A DNA stretch of 64,000 bases from Pseudobutyrivibrio sp. 49 (GTDB lineage Bacteria > Bacillota > Clostridia > Lachnospirales > Lachnospiraceae). Position numbers and translations under genes: made by a program. Location of the stretch: NCBI RefSeq assembly GCF_900100545.1, contig NZ_FNDP01000013.1, forward strand, positions 1-64,000, written 5' to 3'. Positions 52,902 to 63,929 of this stretch are shown piece by piece; within the stretch, counting starts at the first letter, position 1; each line of letters opens with the position of its first letter. The notes beneath the pieces are model-generated. The model saw only the letters and a list, made by a program, of their open reading frames with translations, had not been told where the DNA came from and made no database searches.

Positions 52902-55900
52902 CTATTTAATTGTGACTGGAATATGTGGTGACTCATTAATTCTTTTCAGGTCTGCATTGTTCAAATAATAACCGACAACGTAGTAATAATATGTCTTACC
53001 GCTTGTCAGGTTAGTATTTGTAAACTGCTTAGAGGTCATGTTAGTAGGTACTATAGCCACTATAGTTCCATCACCTGAAGATGTCTCAGCTCTATAGATG
53101 TAGTAGAGCGTAGCATCACCATAGTTATCCCACTTAATTGTAGCAGATTGAGCCGAATCGCTTGTTACAGTGATATCTGTGCTAGCCACACCAGTTGGTA
53201 CATTAAGTGTGCTAATTACCCCTTTATTCTGGTTTCCATTTACAAAGGCTCGAACCTGTACTCGGTAGTTTGAACTACTTGTTAAGCCAGTAAACTTGTG
53301 TGTAGTGTCAGAACCATATTTCTTAATAGGTGTTGTGTAGCAATCAATATAATTACCACTGCTGTTCATCTTCTGGAGCATCAGCTCTGTTCCTGTAGAA
53401 TAGATTTCCTGATTCCACTTAACTGTCGCTGTGGTTCCTGTGTTCTCGATTATTCCAAGTCCAGTGATGCTTCCAAGCACGATATCAAAGACTTCTGTTC
53501 TTGAAGCAGCAGCAATATTTTTATTACCTTCTACACGTTTAATAGTCATTAAACCTACATTCTCAATATTGCCATTAGGATTACTCTCATTGTAATCAAT
53601 AGTGTAATCCTTATCCTTTGTCAAATCATACCTCTGCTTAGCAAGCGATCTAAGGTTTGTAGACTCAATGTAAGCAACAATTGAAGGCTTAACCTTTCTA
53701 CCAGTATATCTCTGCTTGATAGAATAGAGAACCTTTACGTTATTAGCGTTTAGATTTACTGGCACAATCTCGTATTCACCCTCAACCTGTCCCTTCTTCT
53801 CAGCACTGTCTCCAATCTGATAAGACAGTCTGACTTTGAATGTACCTGGTGTCTTGAAGTAATCCTTCTCTATTGCTTCAAAGTTAGAAAGATCTCTTTC
53901 ATTAAACTCTGTATATGGTTCTCCGCTACCCTTTGATATCTCTGTCTTAGTAACTGTAGCAGTAGATATACTTGGCTTAAAGTCTGGAATAATGTTAAAT
54001 CCAGTATAGGTGTAGGAAGACTCAAGATTCTTAATTCTTACATCATCAGCATTAAACTCTACACTGTATCTTACTTCCTTCTCACCTGTCCAATATGGAG
54101 CCACACCTGTATAGGTTACATATCCGCCTAATGAATACTCGTCGTTTTCATTAATTCTCCTATGCCCTGTAGCAGTATATGCCGCCTTTTCTGTAGCTGT
54201 ATCCTCATGCTTCAGTGCCAGTTCCTTACTTACGCCTCGTCTATCTGGAGCAAAGAACAGATAAATCTCTGGCTCGCCATAGGTAATATACGTTCCTGTG
54301 TACTGCTGGATAGGCTCATTTATCATAACAAAGGTATCATCACTCTCATCCGCAGTGTCATGAGTGTCCAGATAATAAGTAACAGCATCACCTATGTCAC
54401 CATATATGATGAAGTTCTTTGTTACTACATTCTCCTTCAAGGCATAGTTATTGATACCCGTTATTATAATGCTGGCTTCACCTGGATAGATGTTGTCCTT
54501 GTACTCTATAGTGTAATCTATATCTTCCTTAAGCTCCTTAGATCCTGCCTTTACTAAAATATCAGGCGTCTGCTCTGTTCCATCATATTCATATCTATTA
54601 TCATTATGCTGATTCTTGAAAGTGACCGTAAAGGTCTTTTCATCAAATTTATCTGGTATTAAGATGTAGCGAATGTGGAACGCCGCACTGTTCTTAGGAA
54701 CATAATAATTTCCTATGCCAGAACTTATCGCTTCAGATGCAGCTGTGTTACTAGCCTCTGTATCCTCAGTAGCTGAAACCTTAAACTCGATTTTCACATC
54801 ACAGTAAGTATCAAGCTCGTACTTCTTAGACACATCATTATATTTAAATGTGGAAGCCTTATTAGCATTGCTAATAGTATCACTATTGATAGGCTGCAAA
54901 TCAGCATCATTATTAATGATGTTATTGGTTGATAATGTCTTATCTGTGACGGTAACCGTAGGTACAAATTCCTCTCCATCATATTTGACATAGTAGTAGC
55001 CTATATAATCTTTGTAATCGTCAGATGGAATCAGCTTTGTATCATAGAGATACTTCTTTGCAGTTTCTTCTGTTAATCTGGCAATCTTAGTACCTGATAG
55101 TGCAAACTCCAATACCTCTGTACCTGCTGCACTTCCATCGCTTGTGGCCTTCATAGGATTCTCATTAGTAAAGGCACCTATTCCTGGCAGCTTTTCATTA
55201 TGGGTATATGCTTTTGCATTTACTCCTTTTCGGGTAATACTATACTTCTGCTTGATAGTTCCACAGTAATCACCCTTACCTGTGATAATTACATATTTAT
55301 ATCCAGCATTAGTAACAGCATCCTCATTACCAGCTTCATCCGTAAATGACACATCATAATGAGTACCTCTAGCAAGGGTAGCCGCACCATTCTTATCTCG
55401 AACAGTTACCGTTGGCTTTTGGTTTTGACCATTGTATTCAAAGGTAAGCTGATATGCATCTTCTGCAGTACTTGGATCATAGTCATAATCCTCTTTTGCT
55501 TTAAAATGAATCTTCCATTCCTGATTATTAATATTCTTACCAATGTTGTATGGAATATTAATGCTATCCTTATAATCACCCAAACCTTCGATAATTACAT
55601 ATGGCGAACCATCAGCTATATCTGCGTTCTGTGTTGCAGTACCATTTCTCCTCCAACCGGCAGAGCCTGCACCACTATTGTTCTGTGGTGTTACCTTATA
55701 ATCTACATTTTCAACAAGCTCTTTACCCTGAGACTCCTCTGTCGTACCATCAGCATTAGTGGTAACCACTATAGCGCCCTTGTCGTAGATTGTAATGCTA
55801 GGCTTATTATTAGGATATTCTGGTGAATTAATCTTAGGTACATCATCTATCGATATCTTTAATCCATTAGCATCTGACGAATCTTCAACTTCATACTTAG

Positions 55901-58900
55901 GGTTCGTTGTGCTGCTAGTACTTGGCACATAACAATCTTCCCAATTCTTAGGATAGAACTTGCTATCTGCTGACTTATAGTAGTAATGGAAGTTGTTTGA
56001 GAGAGACCTTGGTGTTATCTCAAATGTCTCCTCTCTTTGACCTTCGCAGTTGTTCTTTCCTGCAATTTCGATTGTATATACACCAGTATTATATATTTTG
56101 CCATCTGGATAGTGTTTACCATCCTTATCAGTGATAGTTACCTCATAATCATAATTCTTAGAGGTATCTAATGTTGAATATGCACCCTTTTGTGTCAGTG
56201 GAACATTAAATGTCTTACCTGTCTTAGGGTTTGTATAAGGTATTGTAAGCTTTACAACGTTGGATACGTCGATAGCTCCACCTGTGTATTCTGCTGTTCT
56301 CTGGGCAATAGTAACAGAGCCACTACTAATATCACGCTTGTTGATATTGAATGACGCAACTGTTTGATTAATTATATTTCCAGAAGAACCTGGCACAATT
56401 CTAAAGTAAGGTGCTCCGGAATTCACTATATTTGTTTCAGCCTTTTCCTTAGCAGTGTAATTATTAGTCCAATCCTGTGCCTTCCAATCACCACTGGTAA
56501 CATTGCCTTTTTCTTCCAACAGCTGACGTCTTACACCCTTAGAATCCTTGCAGTATAAAGCATATGTTGGTCTTACTGTTGCATAACCCTTGTCTGGATC
56601 ATTTTGATCAACATCATCTGGATTAATATAATATCCATTATATGTTGCATCACTTATTTCAATTTCAATCCTAGCAATGTCCTTTGAATCTGTTAAATCC
56701 AATGGTTTAATTCTAAATGTTAGATTCGTTGTAAATGCAGGGCATGCATATGAGCCAAGACCTGTAATTCTTACACCTGACGAATTGCTATCAGACGCCC
56801 TGGTATTGTCAGTATAAGAAACACGATAGTCTGTTCCTTGTACTAGGTCTATTTTACCTGTAGCGGTAGGGATATAACCTTTTACCGCAGGTTCTATAGG
56901 ACCACCTGTATATCGTAAATCCGAAACATCATCAACAAACTCAAATGTAGCCTTGGTCTTCAGTGACACCTCAGTAATATAGAAGTTCTTAGTCAAACTT
57001 GTATCTGATCTTACAAGCTCCGTATCCTTCGGAAGCACTGTAACAGGATGCTCTCCTATATTTGTAAATGACTTATCACTGTCCTTAATCTTGACTAATT
57101 CAGTTCCATGTCCTCCTGCATCATAGAGATATAAGTCACCTAAATCTTTTACTGTGACTCTTACTCTCTTTTCCATATCAAAAGGATCACCTGTATACTC
57201 TACGCTCTCCTCTAATTGCGTATTGTTACTTGGATTGATAAAGTCCATAGTAGCTGTAGAAAGGTTATATTTTACCCAGAATTCAAGTGTTTTAACGGAA
57301 TCCGCTGAATAATACTTGCTATTTGCTGTAGCGCTAACCTTTACATTATAATAACCAGCTTTAACTACTTCTGTAGGTGCAGGGTTTACAAAATCAGAAT
57401 CTGTTTTATAAGTTTTGTATTCATATGATATTTCATAATCTGTACCCTTAGTACCTAAAATTCCCTTTATTACAGGCTGAATAGAATCTACACCGGTCTT
57501 ACCTGTGTAATCATAAACAGAAGGATTCATGCTCAGCGCCGCATTCGATAAATTATCCAGGAAGCATACAGTATTACCCGTTTCATCCTTAACAGATGTT
57601 GCCGTTCCTCTACAAATATACTGACCCTCTACAGAAAGTGTATCATCTGGGCCTGCCTTTCCTGTCCTGTCTCTCTTAATTGTAAATACATCCTCAGTTG
57701 ACCCTTTTATCAACAAAGTGGTAGCTAAAGTCTTATCATAATCTCCACCTGGTGCTGACTTATACTTAATTACAGGACGAATGTTATGCTGTGTTTCCTG
57801 CGTTAATGTATATTTGGATTCCTCCATATAAACTCTTGATAATCCATCTGATGAACTATTAGAGCTTATATCAAGATAAATTGTAAATGGTACGGCACAG
57901 TATCCGCTATAAGTGCCTCTTCCTTCTATGAAGATATAGTTCGATTCATAAGAAGGAATAAACAGTGGCTTACCATCATCCGAATAAGCCGATGGCTCAA
58001 GAATACTCTTATAGTTTTTTCTTAAAGCAGCATTAATTTCATCAATCTTACTTTGACTGGTATCTGTTACCAGTACATAATCCTCAGTTACCTTTAATTC
58101 CTTGCCGTCTATTCCCGGTTCCTTCACTGTAAGAGTAAGACTCTTGTTACTGATTGAATTAGCAATATCCGTAATACTATATGTAGACGCTGTATACTTT
58201 AAAGGACTCAGTGTACCAACAAATGACGAAATGTCATTTGCCACTATTTTATAGTTAATCTTAATTGTGTCCTGCACATAGTTAGTGTTAGTAATCTTGA
58301 TTTCAAGCTTATATTCATCAATGCTTGTGTAATCAGCATTAGCTGGACTAGAAGTTGTTATTGTGTAGTCAACATCTTCTGTTAATATCGTATCCCCATC
58401 TGCAGCTTTTATTACTATATCTGGAACATGCTTGTCCCCATCATATAAGTAATTCTCATCAGCTGTGAACGTATATGGGAATTCAGACGCTGTAGTATTA
58501 GGAACAGTTGTAATTGTAGGATCAGAATTACCTGATGTAAGTGGCAATATAGCTGTATCTGGATCCGTTGCTTTTCTCTTAATATATACCTTTACCAAAC
58601 CCTGTCTAATTGTAAATGTTAACTCTCTAGGGTCAGTAAAGTTACCTACACCATGAATTGCCTTAGAATATGAATTACTTACATCATTATTTCCATCTAA
58701 TTTAAATGGATCTGGGCTATAGTCTCCTGCCTTCAATACATAATTTGTCGCGTCATTATTTGTAGATCCACTCTGTAAATATCCCTCAATAGTAACTGGA
58801 ATATCACCACCATAATAATCGTAATATGCAGTATGAGTGGTATATACCTTATGGCTTGCACTTTCGAGCTTTGCAAAGCTTACAGGCTTAATCATGTACT

Positions 58901-61900
58901 TGATTTCACGGACTCCGCCTTCTTCACTACAATAATAGCCCGCAGGTGTCGCACTTGGACTAATAGAAAGTGTAACAGTATTATAGTTTGGCTCATCATT
59001 ACCTGCGGCTCTAGAACGGAAAATATCCTTATCTGCTGCAGGCGCACCAAATAGACTACTGTTAGCAGTCACTGTAATACCTGTTACATCTTGTGCATTA
59101 TTATTTGCAGTATAACCAGGAGTATTATCTAAATCTACTGCTGAGATTGGCTCTCTGGCTGTAGCTTCGTTAATGAAGATTTCTTTACCATTGCTCCATT
59201 TTAGTCTAACCATAGGAGCATGCTGTCTCCACTCTGTAACAAATACTTGTCCACCATCTGTCTTAGTATCAAAGACATCTGATGCATCATACCAGTTAGA
59301 GATCTTCACATTGGCGTCCTTAATATCCAAGCCGACAGTATATTCTTTTCCTTCAATTTTACCTGTGTACTTACCAATAAAATTGATATTAAACTTCTTA
59401 ATTCCCGCTGTCGTAGGGGAATCCACATAATCAATAGTATAATCTGTGCCTAATTGTAAAACAGAATTATCACTCTTCTTTTTTATTTCAAGGTTTGTTA
59501 ATGCAAAAGTTGCAGCTACAGGATATGAATATGCTTTATCATACTTTATTTCAACATTGGATTCATTCAGTTCATATTTTTCAACCTTGAAGTATACCCT
59601 TGCTTCATTTCCTGCATAATTTCCCAAGCCCCATACATAAAGGTATGGAGATGCGTCTCTAGTGGTACTACTAGTTAAATCATAACTATTTACTTGAACC
59701 GTATTTTCGTATCTATAATTGTAGTCAGTAAGATACCTCAAATCTTCAGACATGCCCACTATTCCTACAGTTATCGGGGCCTTATACTTGTTACCTGTGT
59801 AATATACCTTTAAATCATCACAAGTATAGTTCCACAAAGTTTTGCCGTTTGACGTGTCTTTATCATGTAGTTTTGCGTCTTTATCAGTTATCTTAATCCT
59901 ATACTCGTCATTGTTTGCTGAAATACTGAAAGTAAGCCTTTGTGTTCCTGTTAAATTGTTCTTACCTTCAATAAGCACATACGCTTTATCTGCTTCTGCA
60001 GAACCTGATGGTGAAATATTCTGATGCCAAGAAACTGCATAGTTTTCCTTACCACCATTTTTCTCATCGTTAATGTCAATTGTCTGGCCATTTATTGTGA
60101 CCATAACTTCTGGTGTCTTTTCTTTTCCATCATATTTTTGTGTCTCGATAGTAGCTGCAGGAGCGTTATTGACCTTAAAATATGCACGCCAATTAGAAGC
60201 AGTCGTTCCATTTGTTGCTGCTTCAATAGTAAATCTATTCTTTGTGCTTTCGTAGGAGCCAGTGAAATTGCCTGAACTACCAGCACCTGTTAATGCTTTA
60301 ATTACATAGCTGGCTACACCTACATTGTAGTTATTCGAATAAACAACCTCATAGTCCACTCCTTCTCTCAAAACCTCAACGCCAGAACCTATTTGTACCG
60401 TAAGCTCTTGGTTGGTATCATCAGGAGTACTTGTTGTAAGAGTAACCTTATCACCCGTAAATGTTTTCTTCGTCGTTGTATTTCTGTCCGCAGGAGTGAC
60501 TTTTATATAGTTTGTATTTGATAGAGGCAACTGATTAATCTTAAATGACGCAACAATATCCTTAGCATTTGGATAATAATAGTTATCTCCATCACCACTT
60601 TCCTTCATTCTAGCTGTAGGAGAAATCTTAATATATTTCGTTCCTACATTCTTAGTCATAGCTTGCTGACAGTCTTTATCGTCATGGAAGGTGACTTTAT
60701 AATAAGTTTCATCATCGTTGTGTGGAATACGTCCCTCACCAGGAATCCATAAATATGCATCTGGCGTTGAATCAGTTCCATTATATAAACGACTGTAACC
60801 TGTATCCTCACCATCTTTTGCCATTTCATCATCTGAAATATAGACTCTGGCATCCATCAAATAATCAGCTACAATTTTATAATCTGCAGAGACATTTGTT
60901 CCTGATTCAAAATTGTTGCCCTTTCCTGTTAGCGTAAGTGTGTAGTCACCTATATCCTTTCGCCATACTGTAGGTAAGGTATATTCTGATGGGTCAACAA
61001 TAATGCTTCCTAACTTTACAATAAAATGCGCAGTATCATCTTCTGTAAATGGTTTAGAACCGGCCTTTAGTTCAATAGTGTTTCCTGTGTGTGAAAATTC
61101 TTCTACAGTTTTTCCACTCTTCCATTCGATAGTTGTATCTCTTAATGACTTTTTCTTTATATTAAAAGTAAGAGAAATCTCGCCTGTGTAGCCACTTGTA
61201 GTCGTATCCATTGCAAAAGTTATTTTATGCTGACCAGCAGAAACACCTGCAACTCCACCTGCGGAAACAGCAGTTATTGTTGGTGTACATGTATCTCGAT
61301 TTACAATACTATTTGAAAGTGTTTCTCCTGTATCAATATTGTAGAATTGAACTTCTTTCCATCCATTATTATCATCAGGTGTAAGTTGAACTGGAGCTCC
61401 TGAGTACGAAAGATTATTCAATCTTGTAAAGTTATCATTTACCTTTACACCTACAATATCCTGAATCTTATTTCCAGTTTTAGTCAAAGTTGTATTTACT
61501 GTACCTGTAAAATTGCCATGGCCTTCGATTTTTACGTCATAGAGAATGCCCGTTGAAGTAATACTTGTATTTGTAACTGTAAGTGAGTAATCATTTGTCT
61601 GGCTATTAAGAACATAAACAGGCGCAGGTGTTTGGCCAGTCGTTTCAACCTTTGCTATTTCCCCATTCTCAATGGTTATAGCTGCATTTGTGAACATGGC
61701 AGCTGTAAGTGTTATTGGTGTAATAGTAAAATACTTTATAAATGTGTAATTACCATACTTCACAGTTACCTTTGCTTTTTGATCAGCCGTTGATGCATTC
61801 TGATTGTTCTCATATGTTTTACTAACATTCAGCGTTGTTGACCCAATTTTGGCTACAACATTAACTGTAATTGGTGATCCTGTATAAGTAATAGAAGGAG

Positions 61901-63929
61901 ACTCCTCTCCATCCAAAGTTATATCTACTACGGAAATTGCTGCATAAATAGGCGAACCATTACCATACGCTGCTGTGATATACGCAGTTCCTGAACTATT
62001 ACATACTATTGCACCTGTTGAATCTATTGAAACTACTGAAGGCGCTGACGATGTCCATGTAATAATTCTTTCTGAACCATTAGAAAGAGTGGCTGTAAAA
62101 GTATCTTCATCACCCATTCCGTATATATATGTAGTTGCTGTACCTTCTGTTATTCCTGCACTAGGTGCTTTACTTCCACTAGCATCTCCATTTGTAGGGG
62201 CAATGCTGGTAATAGTAGTTGAATCACTTATAGATGTCTGTGTTTCGATACAACCGTCTGCTACAAATATTCCCTTATAGGAGGTTTTTTCAGTCCAAAG
62301 ACTTGTATTATCCTTTCCGTAGGTAGTAAAGTCCTGATTTATTCCATAACCTATTTCACCACCATCAAGAGCAATTACATATACGCCATATGTATTACCC
62401 TGTAAAACATATGCATTATCATTGCTTGAAACACCTAAATCACAGTCAACAGTGTATTCATACCGTCCCTCTACTGTTTGTACTTCTACTAACTTGTTCT
62501 CAACAATACTAGTACCAGATTCAAGATCATTTTTATTCTTTAGATTCTTAAAACTTGTAATTCTAAAACTATATATGTCACCTGGATCACTTACTTTAAA
62601 GCAGAATTTAACCTTATTAACTCTTGTATAATTTGCCGTGCCTTCTGCAAAATAACCAACCATACCATATTGAGATACATTGTAGATATCTATAAATGTA
62701 GCTCCTGATATCGTTCCAACTACATAGTCAGTAAAGTGTTCTGCTTCAAACGAAACATCCTCACCCTCTACTACACTTTCAAGCTCTGTAGGGGAGTCAT
62801 TATCTTCTAAACGATATACAACAATTTCTTCCTCTTCACTTAGATTTGAAATCTGATTAATATTTGCAAATGTTACATCTACAGCATTTCCATCGTCATC
62901 TGGTTGATATTTGTCTCCACCACGTCTGTAAATATCAATATCAAATACTTCTAATGCAGTAAACGAGCCTTCTTCTATGCTTTCATTGATAATGTCATTG
63001 GCCTTTTTTAATGGCTTGCTAAAAATAGTTACTTTAGCACCACGAGGAATCAAACCAGATACTGTTACTGTTACTCCATGAACAGTCTTTTCGAATGTCT
63101 GATAAATCAGCCTCTCATCCTCATACAGACAGTCGTGGCAAATACCATTCTCATCCAGCTGGCAAGTCTCAGTTATCTCTTCACCACAGTTCTTGCATCT
63201 CTTAATGTGAGTACCGTCGTTATTAGAAATGTATTCCCACTCATGCTCGCATTCTTCTTCCTGCACATAACCGCAGTGGATACACTTTCCATCCTCATTA
63301 AAAGTACAATCCTCTGTACTTTCCTCACCACACTTAGAGCATTTCTTCACATGAGTACCATCATTATTTGAAACGTACTCCCATTCGTGCTCGCATTCTT
63401 CCTCTTCGTCTTCTTTATCCTTCTCTTCGTCCTCTTCTTCCTCGTCCTCTTCTTCCTCGTCCTCTTCAACTTCTTCGTCAGTTTCTTCTATATCTTCATC
63501 TGGGGTTTCTTCATCTATTACAGGGGTATCCTCTGGGGATATTTCTTCATCACTAACAGACACAGGTTCTTCTGTGTTTTCAATCTCTGGCTGTGGCTCT
63601 TCTGACACAGTGATATCCTCAACCGGCTCTTCTATTGAAGAGTCTTCAGCTGACTGCACCTCTTCTACTGCTGCATCTTCTTCGACTACAGGTTCCTCTT
63701 CTGCATGAACATGAGCCTGCTCTACCTGACCACAGTGATCGCAGTATCCATCTCCTTCTCCAACTGGTTGAAGTATGTTGGCTGCATAAGTCTGGTCATC
63801 CACATACTCCGAGCAGTGATTTTCTTCTGTCGCTATTACAAACACATCATTCCAGATAGTTGTTCCCAGCAACAGAACTGTGAGCGTAAACGCCACTAAT
63901 CTTTTGATTGCGTTTAAGTTCTCTCTCAT
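52902..63929 (-). CDS. Giant repetitive surface protein, 3675 residues
   Basis: Start set at the ATG at 63927-63929, which has AAAGGGG in front and opens a signal peptide (AIKRLVAFTLTVLLLGTTIW). After it: a Cys/His pair region, a Glu/Asp-rich stretch (about 75-185), two zinc-ribbon-like repeats of about 45 residues (CEHEWEY...NDGTH...CxxCGEE...CxxC, about 187-275), an Ig/propeptide-like region, then a Big_2-like domain (about 600-680). From there to about 3450 come some 20 beta domains each marked by a Y-x-G-(x)4-P-x-V-x-V phrase (YDGKEKTPEVMV, YNGQNQKPTVTV, YDGTEQTPDILV), as in MBG/YDG-type adhesin repeats. The end has two fibronectin III domains (TATVKWNQE, SATIKWDNY). No LPXTG-like signal, membrane helix or LysM at the C end. 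Likely adhesin or stalk; partner unknown. Confidence 0.85.
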   Translation of the reverse strand: MRENLNAIKRLVAFTLTVLLLGTTIWNDVFVIATEENHCSEYVDDQTYAANILQPVGEGDGYCDHCGQVEQAHVHAEEEPVVEEDAAVEEVQSAEDSSIEEPVEDITVSEEPQPEIENTEEPVSVSDEEISPEDTPVIDEETPDEDIEETDEEVEEDEEEEDEEEEDEEKDKEDEEEECEHEWEYVSNNDGTHVKKCSKCGEESTEDCTFNEDGKCIHCGYVQEEECEHEWEYISNNDGTHIKRCKNCGEEITETCQLDENGICHDCLYEDERLIYQTFEKTVHGVTVTVSGLIPRGAKVTIFSKPLKKANDIINESIEEGSFTALEVFDIDIYRRGGDKYQPDDDGNAVDVTFANINQISNLSEEEEIVVYRLEDNDSPTELESVVEGEDVSFEAEHFTDYVVGTISGATFIDIYNVSQYGMVGYFAEGTANYTRVNKVKFCFKVSDPGDIYSFRITSFKNLKNKNDLESGTSIVENKLVEVQTVEGRYEYTVDCDLGVSSNDNAYVLQGNTYGVYVIALDGGEIGYGINQDFTTYGKDNTSLWTEKTSYKGIFVADGCIETQTSISDSTTITSIAPTNGDASGSKAPSAGITEGTATTYIYGMGDEDTFTATLSNGSERIITWTSSAPSVVSIDSTGAIVCNSSGTAYITAAYGNGSPIYAAISVVDITLDGEESPSITYTGSPITVNVVAKIGSTTLNVSKTYENNQNASTADQKAKVTVKYGNYTFIKYFTITPITLTAAMFTNAAITIENGEIAKVETTGQTPAPVYVLNSQTNDYSLTVTNTSITSTGILYDVKIEGHGNFTGTVNTTLTKTGNKIQDIVGVKVNDNFTRLNNLSYSGAPVQLTPDDNNGWKEVQFYNIDTGETLSNSIVNRDTCTPTITAVSAGGVAGVSAGQHKITFAMDTTTSGYTGEISLTFNIKKKSLRDTTIEWKSGKTVEEFSHTGNTIELKAGSKPFTEDDTAHFIVKLGSIIVDPSEYTLPTVWRKDIGDYTLTLTGKGNNFESGTNVSADYKIVADYLMDARVYISDDEMAKDGEDTGYSRLYNGTDSTPDAYLWIPGEGRIPHNDDETYYKVTFHDDKDCQQAMTKNVGTKYIKISPTARMKESGDGDNYYYPNAKDIVASFKINQLPLSNTNYIKVTPADRNTTTKKTFTGDKVTLTTSTPDDTNQELTVQIGSGVEVLREGVDYEVVYSNNYNVGVASYVIKALTGAGSSGNFTGSYESTKNRFTIEAATNGTTASNWRAYFKVNNAPAATIETQKYDGKEKTPEVMVTINGQTIDINDEKNGGKENYAVSWHQNISPSGSAEADKAYVLIEGKNNLTGTQRLTFSISANNDEYRIKITDKDAKLHDKDTSNGKTLWNYTCDDLKVYYTGNKYKAPITVGIVGMSEDLRYLTDYNYRYENTVQVNSYDLTSSTTRDASPYLYVWGLGNYAGNEARVYFKVEKYELNESNVEIKYDKAYSYPVAATFALTNLEIKKKSDNSVLQLGTDYTIDYVDSPTTAGIKKFNINFIGKYTGKIEGKEYTVGLDIKDANVKISNWYDASDVFDTKTDGGQVFVTEWRQHAPMVRLKWSNGKEIFINEATAREPISAVDLDNTPGYTANNNAQDVTGITVTANSSLFGAPAADKDIFRSRAAGNDEPNYNTVTLSISPSATPAGYYCSEEGGVREIKYMIKPVSFAKLESASHKVYTTHTAYYDYYGGDIPVTIEGYLQSGSTNNDATNYVLKAGDYSPDPFKLDGNNDVSNSYSKAIHGVGNFTDPRELTFTIRQGLVKVYIKRKATDPDTAILPLTSGNSDPTITTVPNTTASEFPYTFTADENYLYDGDKHVPDIVIKAADGDTILTEDVDYTITTSSPANADYTSIDEYKLEIKITNTNYVQDTIKINYKIVANDISSFVGTLSPLKYTASTYSITDIANSISNKSLTLTVKEPGIDGKELKVTEDYVLVTDTSQSKIDEINAALRKNYKSILEPSAYSDDGKPLFIPSYESNYIFIEGRGTYSGYCAVPFTIYLDISSNSSSDGLSRVYMEESKYTLTQETQHNIRPVIKYKSAPGGDYDKTLATTLLIKGSTEDVFTIKRDRTGKAGPDDTLSVEGQYICRGTATSVKDETGNTVCFLDNLSNAALSMNPSVYDYTGKTGVDSIQPVIKGILGTKGTDYEISYEYKTYKTDSDFVNPAPTEVVKAGYYNVKVSATANSKYYSADSVKTLEFWVKYNLSTATMDFINPSNNTQLEESVEYTGDPFDMEKRVRVTVKDLGDLYLYDAGGHGTELVKIKDSDKSFTNIGEHPVTVLPKDTELVRSDTSLTKNFYITEVSLKTKATFEFVDDVSDLRYTGGPIEPAVKGYIPTATGKIDLVQGTDYRVSYTDNTRASDSNSSGVRITGLGSYACPAFTTNLTFRIKPLDLTDSKDIARIEIEISDATYNGYYINPDDVDQNDPDKGYATVRPTYALYCKDSKGVRRQLLEEKGNVTSGDWKAQDWTNNYTAKEKAETNIVNSGAPYFRIVPGSSGNIINQTVASFNINKRDISSGSVTIAQRTAEYTGGAIDVSNVVKLTIPYTNPKTGKTFNVPLTQKGAYSTLDTSKNYDYEVTITDKDGKHYPDGKIYNTGVYTIEIAGKNNCEGQREETFEITPRSLSNNFHYYYKSADSKFYPKNWEDCYVPSTSSTTNPKYEVEDSSDANGLKISIDDVPKINSPEYPNNKPSITIYDKGAIVVTTNADGTTEESQGKELVENVDYKVTPQNNSGAGSAGWRRNGTATQNADIADGSPYVIIEGLGDYKDSINIPYNIGKNINNQEWKIHFKAKEDYDYDPSTAEDAYQLTFEYNGQNQKPTVTVRDKNGAATLARGTHYDVSFTDEAGNEDAVTNAGYKYVIITGKGDYCGTIKQKYSITRKGVNAKAYTHNEKLPGIGAFTNENPMKATSDGSAAGTEVLEFALSGTKIARLTEETAKKYLYDTKLIPSDDYKDYIGYYYVKYDGEEFVPTVTVTDKTLSTNNIINNDADLQPINSDTISNANKASTFKYNDVSKKYELDTYCDVKIEFKVSATEDTEASNTAASEAISSGIGNYYVPKNSAAFHIRYILIPDKFDEKTFTVTFKNQHNDNRYEYDGTEQTPDILVKAGSKELKEDIDYTIEYKDNIYPGEASIIITGINNYALKENVVTKNFIIYGDIGDAVTYYLDTHDTADESDDTFVMINEPIQQYTGTYITYGEPEIYLFFAPDRRGVSKELALKHEDTATEKAAYTATGHRRINENDEYSLGGYVTYTGVAPYWTGEKEVRYSVEFNADDVRIKNLESSYTYTGFNIIPDFKPSISTATVTKTEISKGSGEPYTEFNERDLSNFEAIEKDYFKTPGTFKVRLSYQIGDSAEKKGQVEGEYEIVPVNLNANNVKVLYSIKQRYTGRKVKPSIVAYIESTNLRSLAKQRYDLTKDKDYTIDYNESNPNGNIENVGLMTIKRVEGNKNIAAASRTEVFDIVLGSITGLGIIENTGTTATVKWNQEIYSTGTELMLQKMNSSGNYIDCYTTPIKKYGSDTTHKFTGLTSSSNYRVQVRAFVNGNQNKGVISTLNVPTGVASTDITVTSDSAQSATIKWDNYGDATLYYIYRAETSSGDGTIVAIVPTNMTSKQFTNTNLTSGKTYYYYVVGYYLNNADLKRINESPHIPVTIK

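Noticed and set aside
52902-63929. Many plus-strand open frames of 60-155 codons opposite the giant gene
   Set aside because: They are antisense shadows of a long biased coding sequence; none has a start signal or a family resemblance.
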